A stretch of 64,000 bases of DNA from Aquila chrysaetos chrysaetos. Its lineage: Eukaryota > Chordata > Aves > Accipitriformes > Accipitridae. Below, one piece after another: positions 34,176 through 44,559 of the stretch. The stretch's first letter is position 1. The number at the start of each line of letters is the position of its first letter. The notes below the pieces were generated by a model. The model did not search any database. It was not told the DNA's origin and saw only the letters and a list, made by a program, of their open reading frames with translations. The DNA lies in contig NC_044019.1 in assembly GCF_900496995.4 (NCBI RefSeq), positions 3,348,001 to 3,412,000 of the forward strand, in the 5' to 3' direction. Both the position numbers and the translations under genes were made by a program.

Positions 34176-35400
34176 CCCGCAAGAAAGAAGTAGTCTTCAA
34201 ATTTTTCTCCTGAGAGTGTCCTTTGGGACAGGGCTTTGTGCAGAAACATCAGTGTGATTTTCACAACGGTTTTGGAGCAGCTCTCCAATTGATTTCTCTT
34301 CCTGTTTTTTAATCAGAGATTTGGTTCTCTCTCACAGCATCACTAGCAGAGGTGTCTATTTTAGGAAACACCAGAGGTTTTAAGAAGCTGAGGAGAAAGA
34401 GATTATCAACTCATATGGGCTCAGCCTAGAAAGGGGGAAAAAATCCTTTGATTAAAACCCCCAGGCTGAAATTCTCTGCAGATTTACCTAAATGGACTTC
34501 AAATGATGTCCCTAATATATTAGGGCCTGCTTTTAACTTAATTCAAGCCCTAGGCATGTGTCTGCAGACCCTGGACGGCTCACACAAGAGCTGGGCTTTG
34601 GATGCCTCACTGCGATTATTATTTTTAAGTGCTAACCCATGCAATTGTGAAACCCAAATTTAAAAACCTGGGCCAACAATACACTAGCCCAAAGCTCCAA
34701 GCAGGAAACAGGATTTTTTTTTTTTAAATATATGTAAGTGTTTGTTTCTATTTTTCCAAATTTTAGCGCATGAAAGGAAAGCTAGTCAGCTGACAAAATC
34801 TTGGTAAAAGGACAAAGACATGAAAGATTTTCTGGTTGGGGAGCAGGGACTGGGTCTGTGAAGGAACAATATTATGGTTTAATTTTAGTTAAAAAGCACA
34901 ACATTTTGTTTCAAAGCTGCAAGAAGGCTTTCTGTGTGCTCCCAGCTTTCCAGTTCAACGGTTCAGCCTGAACATTTGCTTTGTAAATCAAAGGCTTTGG
35001 GAATTACCTGGGGGTTTAAAGAAAAGCCAATAGGTTAAACCTGCCTGGCACAAACAGTCCACAAAAGGCGAGATCCATCCTCGAGGGATTTTGCCTGAAG
35101 CAAGTGCGGAGCATGGACAAACAGGGAAACGGCTGGTGGAGCTGCCCGGCGCAGGAGAGCCTCCAGCCCCACCGGGAACGGGGACAATGCCACGACATTG
35201 CAACAAATACCGAGGCGAAAGGAAGCCTTTCGTCAGCCCTCTCCTCCATCCATGCCCCCGACAAGGCTCCTGCTGGGGAATAACCTCACGCTCACCAGGG
35301 CAAATGCTCTCTGCCTTGCAGACCACAACCCAGGTCAGAGCGTGGTGCGTGGGGTGAAGTCTGTGCCGCATGCTGGGGGCTGCGGGACCAGCCAGCTCTG

Positions 35401-35766
35401 CTACTTGCTGTTCGGGGTTTGCTTCTCCTGCGCCGGCCGCTTGTGCTTCTGGGCGATGCCGTAGGGAACGTGGGCAGCGACAGTGCCCATCTCCTTGGCT
35501 CCCTCCACGTGGAACATCTGGTCGTCAAAGAAGATGTGAGGACGGATCTTCTTCAGCAGCGGCCCCTTTGGAGCCCCAGCCAGGAACAAAGCCTCATCCG
35601 TCTCCAGGCCCCAGCTGCGCAGAGTCTTTAGGGCCCGAGCTCCTGAGCTGGCTGCGCTCCTGGCAGTGACCAGGTAGGTGCGAATGGGACACTCCATCCT
35701 CAGCCCCTTGGAATAGAACTTCTTCTGCAGCTTCCCCAGGGCCTCCAGGAAGCCCTTCAAGGGTCC
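35401..35766 (-). CDS. NT5C1A: NT5C1A coding exon 6
   Basis: Starts after TTTGGCAG with [20 protein letters not shown] and ends at TAG. It carries the second half of the catalytic core: [29 protein letters not shown] and IFFDDQMFH. The C-terminal tail ([17 protein letters not shown]) is basic and variable between species. Confidence 0.95.
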   Translation of the reverse strand, partial: GPLKGFLEALGKLQKKFYSKGLRMECPIRTYLVTARSAASSGARALKTLRSWGLETDEALFLAGAPKGPLLKKIRPHIFFDDQMFHVEGAKEMGTVAAHVPYGIAQKHKRPAQEKQTPNSK

Positions 35767-38700
35767 CTGCCAAAGCAAGAAGAAACCATCACTTTGCAGA
35801 CTTCCATGCTATCCCTTCCTCTAAGCACCCAGTCCTAGCAGAGCCAGACATGCTAGCTAACCCCTTCTCCCTCTGAGCCCCCAGAAATGACAGTGAGGGG
35901 CCAGCCACAGCCATCCCATGGGCCAGCAGTACCAGCCTGCTGACCCACCCCATCTCACACTCAACATGCCGACCCTTGGCTTGTTCCCAGAGTTGAGAGC
36001 ATCCCTGCGGGCTGTCTCTCTCCCAGAGGCTTTTTCTGACTGCACACCAGCACTACCTGTGCCAGAGGCTTGTTCTCGTGAGCCTTTTCATGCTCAAAGA
36101 ACATGTCCAAGCCGTGAGCCTTCACGATCTGCTCCGACTCATCAGAGAAGAGCACGGCGTCACCATCAAACGCCACCCGCAGCTGGTTCTCTGACACCTC
36201 CAGGTCTTTGCTGGGACTGAAGATGGTGGCTGCAGCGATCCCTGTGGACGTAAAGCGTGAGGCAAGAGGTGGCAGTTACCCAAGAACCTAGCCTCATCGC
36301 TTATCCGTTGAGGAGCACAGCAAAACACGACGGGCTGGAAGCAAACACTGCAAGGAAATGCACGCACCCAGTAGTGCCTGCAGCTTGGATCCAAGTCCTT
36401 TTACAGCAAAAACAAATCCCCAGATGACAAACCTCCCTTTGCATACAAGAATTAACAGGGAAAAACAGTGCCTTTGCCTTGGAAGAGCTGTAGAGCTCAA
36501 GGAAAGCCTTATTTCTATGGAAACTAGAGGCTCTTTGGAGCATCGAGGATGGGATGTGGGACAAGGGAGACCCTAGCTGCACATCGATGTAGGGAGAGGG
36601 ACATTGGAGTTATCACTCCTGGCACCAACCCCCTGAGGGCTCCAGGCTCCCCCCCGCTACCCCCCGCTCAAGCTGGACCCCAGACTCACCCTCTTCAATG
36701 GCCCCACTCACTTTCTCGGCGTCAGAGGAGAGGTAGAGGTTGGTGTGATAGGCCTTGAGGTAACAGATTGGGCTGTTCCCTCCCGTCATGCAGAACCTCT
36801 CGATGAACAGATCTGAGGACAGATGGACCCAGGGTGAGCCTGACTGCCCCCCAAACAAGCCTTGACGCTGCTCCCCTGTGGCTTCCCAAGAGTCGGCACG
36901 ATGGGGGCTAATTTTGGTACTGCCGTTCAACAGCATGGCCAGCAGCCAGAGCATCCTTGCCACCAGCCAACTTACACTCAAAGCCCAGGAAATTTGGGAG
37001 AAGTGGGCTCAGCATGTGGTTTGGAGGAAGAGGCAGGAGAAAGTGTCTCCTTATCTTGCTGCCAGGCAATAACACTTTGCCCAAAAGCTGTCAGCACCCG
37101 TGCAAAGGACAGCTTTGCTCTCAGCTTACCATAGTGGTTGATGCTGTTGATCAAGCGAACCCCAACCTGGGCATGGTTGTTGGTCATGAGGACGATGTCA
37201 AAGAGCTCCTCGCTGTCGGGGTAAAGCTCACGCAGCTGCGTGTTCACTGCTTCCAGCGCCTGCAGCACCCCAGGGCAAAGTGGGGAGGTGGGTGTCAGCG
37301 AGCCCCAAGCATGGCCCTGACCCCCTTCTCACCAAGCAAAACACTTCTGTTCACAAAACCAGGGATCTGGCCCGACCCCAACTACACCCTGAGCCAAACT
37401 GACATCAGCAAGCAGCTTTAGCTGGGAAAAAAACCCTGATTTGGGGGAAAAACACATAGCTACTCTTCTATTTTCAAACACAAAAGGTTTCAAGTTTTCA
37501 TTAGGAGATGAGAATAAATTATCTCAAAGTTACAGATGAGTGTTTTTCAAGCAATCAGAAAGAGAACAAGTCTCTCCCCACCAACTGGATTAGTTTATTC
37601 ATTGGGAATGGACAAGAGATTGCTTCAGTGTGGGCCAGCACACAAAAGTGCACTGAATCCAGTGGAACTGGGGCAGAAATTGGAAAATATTTTTAAAGTT
37701 TGAAATGCTTCATTTCAACATGTCAAAATTAGAAATTGGCTGACTCTATAGCAAGGCTAAATTCAGCCAATTTAAAAGAATAAATAAATTGTAATTAAAA
37801 AAAAAAAGAATTCCCTAAAGGGAAACTTTAATATGATCCAAAGAGACGATTTCTTCAATTCTTGGGCTCAGTTGCCAATCTGGAAAATTCAGCATTTCCT
37901 CAGTCCTGGAAGAAGCACATAACTTGCCGGGAGGTTTATTTGACCTCTGTTTGCTCTGTGGTTACATCCCTTCTGCCACGCTGCTCATTTCCCATCCCTT
38001 CCCCACACAAGCACCCCATAGCACTCCCCTCTCCCCAGAAGTTTTGGGTCAGGACCACAGTGCAGATTCAGCTTAGTAGGGTGGATGCTCACCTTGACGA
38101 AGGGGAAGGCAGCCCCAGGGAGGAAGGGCTCGTTCTCATGGTCCAGCTGGTATTTCACATAGGCTTCCACCCCTTGCTCGTTGTAAATCTTCTGCTCCTC
38201 CTCCATGCGGAAAAGCGCTCGCGACGACACCGCGATGGTGATGGCGTTCTCAGGCTTTGGCTGCGGGGAAAGGGAGAAAATGGGGAGGCAGCCCCTGCAC
38301 CCAGCCCTGCTGCCTGAGAAGGTATCTGTTAAGTTTCAACACAAAAGGCAACGAAGCGAGTGACGCCTCCATAGCGATTTGGAGGTTAATGGGGCAGGTG
38401 CAACCCTGATCTTCCAATGCTTCAACAGATGAAGCCCTGATGCACCGTCCCCACACATTTGGGATACACAAGAGCCTTTTTCTGCTGCTCGCACCGTGCC
38501 CAAGCCCTCCCACTGCAAACAGGCTCCCAGGACCCACCTGGACCCAACGTGCTACCCCAGGAGAACCACTCAACCCCATGCAGAAGGGATTTGCGTGGTT
38601 TTTCTCCCCCCAGCCAGGGAAAAAACCACACATTGCGGCTCGGCCAGATCCGCGCTCCCACGATGCTGTCCAGATGTGAAGAACAACCCGTGCCAGCTCA

Positions 38701-41700
38701 GCTTATAAAAACACTTGATATAGTTATTGTGGGCGGAAACATGACAAACAGGTGGTGCAAGCAATGATTTATGAGTCATTATTATTAATGTTCGAGGGCT
38801 TGATCCAAAATCCACCGAAGTCAACAAGGGGCCTCTAGTGGGACATGGCAGCGGGACAGGGGACACCAGGAAAGTCAATCTCATCTTGACCCCCACCCGT
38901 CCTCCCTCTCCCCTTGGAGGGCAGAAGGGTGTTAATCCCCATCACTCACGTGCAAGCATGAAAGCAAATTCATTACTGATGGCCAACAAATCCTCGGTCC
39001 CAGAACAGCAAATCCTAAGCAGGGACAGTGGCACAGGCAGCCCTGTTCCCAGCAGACTCTGCCTGCAACGAGTCCTGGGAGCAGGACAGGACTTGGGAGC
39101 TCACATGGAGGATGCTCCCCAGGAGCTGTGACCAGTCCCAGCCCACACGCTGCCTGGCTGCGCTTAGGGATGCATCTCTGCAGGGAGCCTGGGAAATCCA
39201 GGCCGTCAGCACTTCAGAAACACCTCAACCTCAGCTCCTCTGTGATTTCCAGGATCCTTGAGTAGCACGTTGCCCTGTGAGTAATCCTCCAGCAATGCTG
39301 TTTGCCCAGGGGCAGGAGGGCACCTTGGCCAGCTGCTCTGCACACCCACATGCTCCAAAGTTCAAGCTCCCACCCTGCCTAGGGCTGAGCTTTACAGAAA
39401 CAGCAGCCTGGCAAGGACAAGGTACCCCATTGGCATTGGGGATCTTCACTCCCCACAGGGCTGGGCTTGCCCTGGGGCTCACTCTGCCCTCATCCCAGCC
39501 CCACTGATCCTGCCCAGCATGGAGACGCACCCAGGAATGAGTCAATGGCAGCCTCCGTGCCATTCCCAGCACCGGACCCACCCCATAAGCGGTGCCCGGA
39601 GCCAGTCCTGCAGCGTGGTCGGTCCCAGACACCTCTCCAAGGCCACATCAGTACCCAAAATCCCCAGCAAGCAGATTAAGCAGTGGGTGATTAGGACTAG
39701 ACACGGATTAGCTCAGGCTGAGAACATCGCTGTGGCCAGAGGGAACCCTTTCCCACTGCCTTTGCAGAGAAATAAGGTCCCATTTGGAAGAGGCTCTTGA
39801 GAAAGCAGGTGAACAACCCCCAGGACATGCAGGATCACCCAGGTCTATACAGAAGCTTATCAGCAACACCAGCATCGCTCCCACAAGTGAGCCGCAGACA
39901 GGTCCCCATCTTACATTTAGCTACCCAGTGGGTATTAGCTGTTAACTTGTCATGGGCCAAGTCTTGGCACTCCAACTCATTAATTAATAACTCTGGTGTC
40001 ATGGGCCATTTATTAGCTGAAAATATTAATAACTATTAAAGGTCTTGGAACATCCGGCCATTAGCCTTCAGCAAGGAGTCCTGCCACGCCATGCTGCTCA
40101 TGAGTCCCTGCAGTGCTGGGTTATCGGGATACACAGGAGAGCTGCCGGGAGTTTGCTCCCCGATCCCGGTCCCCGACGGACCACAGGGCAGAGCATCCTC
40201 CACAGCCAGCCCTGCCGGAGGATCCCCAGCAGAGAAAGTAGGTCAGCAGCACGCACAGCACAGAGGCATGTTCAAGGGGGTGAGATGTGTGTGCGGGGCC
40301 ATAAGCCAAGCCTAGCCGGGTGCCCAGCCTGAATTTGCATCTCTATCTCCCCACGGCACACACCTTGCACCCGGCGGGTGCCAAGAGCACAGGTACCTTG
40401 CGCAACGGCAACAGGCTGCTCAAGGTCCCTTCCCTGCCATTTAAAGGCACCAGCCTCCAGGAGGTTAATTTAAGAGGTAATAAACACAGCAATAAAAATA
40501 ACCGTAAGCTTGGGGCCTAACTCTGCCCCAGCGTGGGCTGCTGGAGCCCCAGCTGCCTGCGGGCAGGAAGCCCGGCCTCTGGGAATGGGACCTGCTGGAT
40601 CCTGTTCACTCCTGCCAAGGAAGATTTGCACCCTTGGAGCACTTTCTGTAGGAAAGTCTCACCCGGGCGCTAACGTAGCTCCCAGCTCCGGCTGGGCTGG
40701 AACAGCCCTGCTGTTCTCTGGGAAACGCTGACATTTGAAAAATAAGGCAATTCTGCTCTGTGAGGAGGGAGCCACATTTTGACATTTCTTTGAAGTGAAG
40801 GTTGCATTTGGAAGCACTCCCTCCTCAGGGTTGTTTGGATGCTTCTCCATCCCCACTAGTACTACAGGTGATCATTACTACATTCAAAAATGGCCTTTAA
40901 AGCGTCATAGCACTACAGGAACCACAGCACCTCAAATCCTCCATCAGACTGCTGCGAACAACCCAACAAACCTCACTTTGCCTTGAAACATCACAGTTTT
41001 GGGGAAAAGCACCCTTCATTTTTAATAGGAAGCGTGTGCATGGGAGAGGTCCCACTCGCAGTCCTCACCGGGATGCATTTAGTCCCACGAGCTGCCTCGT
41101 GGAGAGCCTGCACAGCACCCCATCCCAACGCAGCCTCCTGCTCCAGCTGCCCCAGCCCCGGTGGGTTTGGACACTCTAAATGACAAACTCTGTTTTACCC
41201 TCAGAGCAGCATCCAAGGTCAGCCAAGGTTAATTAAAGCTCATCATTCAACACAAGCCCCGGAAGCAGCTGTGGGGCTCTGCTCAGCTGAATCCAGCTGA
41301 ATTTGCTGCCTGGGGATTCACGACAAGCTCCTCTCCCTTCTTCTTCCCTTCCCACGGGAAGGTCAGATCCAGCCCCATCCTGAACACCAAGCAAGAGACT
41401 AATGATGTGTTTAACAGAAATGAGAGCAGGGCAGCACGGGGGAAGGTCCCATCCCAACCCTGGGTCCATCTCCGGGCTCAGCCAGACAGGAGGGACAACC
41501 AGAGACATGTCCTGACATCCCAGCCCTCTGAAGAGTAACATCAGCCCTTGGCACAGCCCCCAGGTGGTCCACGAGGTCCAAACCCCATCTCAGAAGCATA
41601 AGTGACCTTGCCAGCAGGCTCTGCCTCCATAAAGTGCAAAACCCATCCTAGACCCAAACACCCCAGTTTTGGGGTAAAGACATATTTCAGTAGTGACTGG

Positions 41701-44410
41701 AAATGGCACATTTTCCTCTGCAGACCCAACAGCTGGCAGGCCTTTAAATCGCCCTCCTAATCGGCGTAAATCCTAAGCAGCCCCCCAAGGATTAAAGGCA
41801 GACATTTGGAAATCCCACACGGAATTGTGCAGCGGGGCTGTGCCCTCCCAGCTGTGAGAGCCACAGGTGCCCACAGTGGCACCCAACACCAGCGGCTTCA
41901 CTGCCAGCCCTGGAGACCATCACTGGCTGGCTCTGAGGCAGGAGCCACAGTGGGGACCCCCTTCTGCACCCCTTGATCCTTCTGCATTGCCTGGGGCTGA
42001 ATCTGCTGGACCCACCTTGATCCTAAAAACCTGGAGGAACTCTGGCAGCTCCGGGCACTTCCCTGGATGCTGCAGAAGACCAAATCCATGTGGCCAAATT
42101 CAAAATTTGGAGGTGAATTTTGGTGTGAGATCTGGTCACAGAAGGAGAAGAGGAAGGGCTTGCTCCAGGGTCAAGCATGGCCCCCACCCCAGCTAAAGCT
42201 TCCCAAAAATGAGGCACGCTGGTGAGCCACATGGGTCTCCATGGGTGCAGGGGACTGGCAGAGCAGGGGACGAGCAGGGCACCCAGAGGAGCAGAGCTAG
42301 CAGAAGTCCAGCTCCCACCGACCCAGACTCTCCCCCCCCGCGCAGCGTCACTGGAGAGGCTGGGGGACATTTTCCACATTGCTGAAGAGTGACAAGCCTC
42401 ATCGCTGACCTCCCCAGCTGGCAGGAGCGAGGCCAGAGCAGGCGTGGGAGCCAGGGCGTGAGAAGACCGGAGACCCCTGCAAAGCAGGGAGCCCCATGGG
42501 CTGCGGGGACGCCCTGTTAACCAGTTTCCCAGCCAGGAACGGGCTCTCCAAAAATGCTCCCCCAAATCACCCTGCCTCCTGCCATCTTACAGCACATCTC
42601 CAGGAGGGAGCAGCCCCCACAGCTCACGCCGGCTCCCCCACCAGTACCTGCTCCGGCTGGCAGAAGCGTTCGGCCGAGAGGACGGACAGACCCAGCACCT
42701 GCAAGGGCGCAGACGGACAACAGCAAACTCCATTTCCCGTGTGCACGAGGGAGCCCTGGGTGGCCACAAGCCCCCTGCTCGGGATCAGATTAAAGTTCAA
42801 GGCAATGGCTGAGATGTTTTTGAGTTTTCCAAACACATTATTTATAATGCAGAAAAGCGCTCTGCAGCCATCCGTCACAGGGCCTGACAGCTGCCTGGCA
42901 GGGCAGGGCAGCCCAGCTGTGTGCGAGGGCAGCCGAGCTGCCTGGCCACGGGCACGGGGCTGCGCAGGCACCGCAGGCATCGTCCCCAGCCCCACAAGCG
43001 TGGATGGCACAGCCTAACTTCACGGCCCAAGTGCCTGGATCTCGGCTCTGCTGCTGGTTTGCTGTGTAAGCAAGCCACATCACTGCCCCGTGCCTCAGTT
43101 TCCCCAGCTGTACAGCAGAGATGTGCACGCTGGTCACCGAGCTTGCTGCAAGGAGAGGAAGAGGAGGAGCCTGGGCTGACATCCGCAGGAGGCTGAAAGC
43201 ATGGCATGAAAGACAACCAGCCACATCCCGCCACCAAACCAGGCTGTCCGTCTCCTCCGGGAAGGGTGAAGGCAGCAGCGCTGCCCGTTGGCAGCAGATA
43301 CAGGACCAGGGGCTGCAGCCGGGTCCCCAGCGGGGAAAGCACAGGGGCTGCTCCCAGTTGGGGTCCGCAGAGCGGGGGCTTGGCCGTCTCCCCTCGCCGG
43401 ACAGGTCACAGGCAGAGCTTTGTCGCAAAACGTGCCGGCTGCCACCGGGCTCCCAACCTCACACCGTGGGCAGCACCTCTGCCGGAGCCCCACGCTTCGG
43501 GGGGACCCGCAGCCTCGAGGATGGCCACGGCTGGGTGGGCTCGCAGGCTGCGGGGCCAGGGCCGGCCCGATCCGGTGTACAGCCCCCAGCCCTGCCAGGC
43601 TGCCAGCCCCGCGCTGCCGCAGCTATTCTGAGATACGGCAGCACTTCCAGGCGTTCCCATGTTTAAACCCGGCAGGCTCAGCCCTGGTTAGATAACACAG
43701 GCTTTCCCTCTAATCTCCCGGAGCAGGCGAGCAGGGGCAGCTATACCCCTGTGACACCCCACTGCCCTGGGCAAGGATTCGGGCCCCGGGCTGTCCCCCT
43801 GCTCCGCCACAGCCACCCCTCCTGTCCCTGGCAGGGCCTCCCACCCTGGCACAGACAGCTCATGGGGCACGGAGCCGCTCCGCAAGGACACCTCAGCCCA
43901 GGAGGGACTAGGGAACCCCCCAGGGACCTGCAGGAACCCAGAGGAACTGGGGGGATCCAGAGAGACCCCAGGAAACCAAGGGCAACCCAGAGATGCCATG
44001 GGGGCACCTGGAGGGACCCAGGGCTTTCCCAAGGACCTGGAGGGAGATGGGGGTCAAAGAAAAAAACGGAGACACCCAGGGGGACCCCAGAGCACCTGGA
44101 GGAGATGGGGCAGCCAGAGGGTTCCACGGGGGAACCCGGAGAAGATGAGGCACCCAGGAGGACCCTAGAGAACCTGTAGGAGATGGGGCACCTGGAGAGA
44201 CCCAGGGGGACCCGAAGGAGACGGAGCACCCGGGGGCACCCAGAGGGGCTAGTTCCCCTCCGGGGTGGGAAGCGCTGCCCGGCTCGGCACCTCGGGGGTT
44301 CTCACCGATTTGGGCTTCTTCTTGGGGGCGAGGTTGTCGTAGAAAGCCTTGGCCTCCTCCCAGGGCCGCCCCGCCGCGCCCGGTGCCCCTGCCGTGCCCG
44401 GAGGCTCCAT
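35401..44410 (-). CDS. NT5C1A: NT5C1A, cytosolic 5'-nucleotidase IA (whole gene, 6 coding exons)
   Basis: Cytosolic 5'-nucleotidase cN-IA, which hydrolyses AMP to adenosine in the cytosol, mainly in heart and skeletal muscle in mammals. Six coding exons (44306-44410, 38093-38260, 37130-37259, 36690-36812, 36057-36241, 35401-35766) join in frame to 358 residues, against 368 in human from memory. HAD-like catalytic features are visible: the DxD motif [11 protein letters not shown] (Asp201, Asp203), [15 protein letters not shown], the Lys-bearing AGAPKGPLL and the acidic [20 protein letters not shown] and [21 protein letters not shown] are family signatures. The differences are confined to the poorly conserved N- and C-terminal tails. 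NT5C1A rather than NT5C1B is supported by length and neighbours. Confidence 0.96.
36057..36241 (-). CDS. NT5C1A: NT5C1A coding exon 5 (catalytic DxD)
   Basis: Completes a split Gly codon and encodes [20 protein letters not shown] then [16 protein letters not shown] and ends KPLAQ. It has the acceptor CCACAG and donor GTAGTG. It holds the nucleophile motif DGD (residues 201-203). Confidence 0.95.
36690..36812 (-). CDS. NT5C1A: NT5C1A coding exon 4
   Basis: Encodes [20 protein letters not shown] followed by [20 protein letters not shown], with donor GTGAGT and acceptor CCTCAG. Phase 1 on both sides agrees with exons 3 and 5. Confidence 0.95.
37130..37259 (-). CDS. NT5C1A: NT5C1A coding exon 3
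   Basis: Encodes [20 protein letters not shown] then [20 protein letters not shown] and NHY, with donor GTAAGC and acceptor GCTGCAG. It ends one base into the Asp codon completed by exon 4. Confidence 0.95.
38093..38260 (-). CDS. NT5C1A: NT5C1A coding exon 2
   Basis: Fifty-six codons, phase 0 on both sides: [20 protein letters not shown] and onwards to AAFPFVK. Acceptor CCCCGCAG, donor GTGAGC. Intron 1 above it (38261-44305) is about 6 kb and contains candidate regulatory islands at about 38.7-38.83 and 39.9-40.05 kb. Confidence 0.95.
43911..44235 (+). repeat. NT5C1A: Degenerate minisatellite in NT5C1A intron 1
   Basis: Repeated, diverged blocks built from ACCTGGAGGAGATGGGGCA and CCCAGGGGGACCC, ending about 70 bases from the exon 1 donor. 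The unit length is irregular (roughly 30-60 bases). Confidence 0.7.
44306..44410 (-). CDS. NT5C1A: NT5C1A coding exon 1
   Basis: Encodes 35 residues, [20 protein letters not shown] then [15 protein letters not shown]. The [18 protein letters not shown] segment matches the human N-terminus. The frame is open upstream to another Met at 44549-44551, but a TATA box at 44535-44540 puts that Met above the probable transcription start, so the ATG at 44408-44410 (G at -3, G at +4) is chosen. Donor GTGAGA. Confidence 0.92.
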
Positions 44411-44534
44411 AGCGCGGCGGCTCCGGGGCACCGGCGGCGGCTGCTGCTGCTGCTGCTGGTCCGTGCGCGGCGGCAACGGCGGATCCGCACGTACCGGGAG
44501 CTCCCGGAGCGGCTGCCGGGCCGGCGGAGCGCGC

Positions 44535-44540
44535 TTTATA
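44535..44540 (-). promoter_or_regulatory. NT5C1A: NT5C1A TATA box
   Basis: TATAAA on the minus strand in the context CCTTATAAAGC, about 125 bases above the chosen start codon, inside a GC-rich block. Transcription would start near 44505-44510. The same bases are one mismatch from a CArG/SRF box (CC-A/T6-GG), of interest for a muscle gene, but that is conjecture. Six CAG triplets (minus sense, 44441-44458) lie in the 5' UTR. Confidence 0.65.
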
Positions 44541-44559
44541 AGGCATCCCATGAAGCTCC

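Larger units (their letters stand above)
20351..35400. other. HEYL-NT5C1A gene desert
   Basis: Fifteen kilobases without a coding exon that I can support on either strand. The frames present are short or low-complexity and match no family I know. It contains AT-rich islands (about 21.48-21.78, 25.07-25.18 and 34.6-34.95 kb), a homeodomain-type motif cluster with a perfect inverted repeat near 22.0 kb, a CpG-rich block at about 27.9-29.3 kb with a YY1-like array, and an A-rich low-complexity tract at 34121-34175. The leftward end should hold the NT5C1A 3' UTR; an ATTAAA on the minus strand at 34878-34883 is a weak poly(A) candidate. Confidence 0.6.

Noticed and set aside
44408-44551. N-terminally extended NT5C1A from an upstream in-frame Met
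   Set aside because: The extension spans and overlaps a TATA box, is not found in NT5C1A of other species as I know them, and the downstream ATG has a good context.
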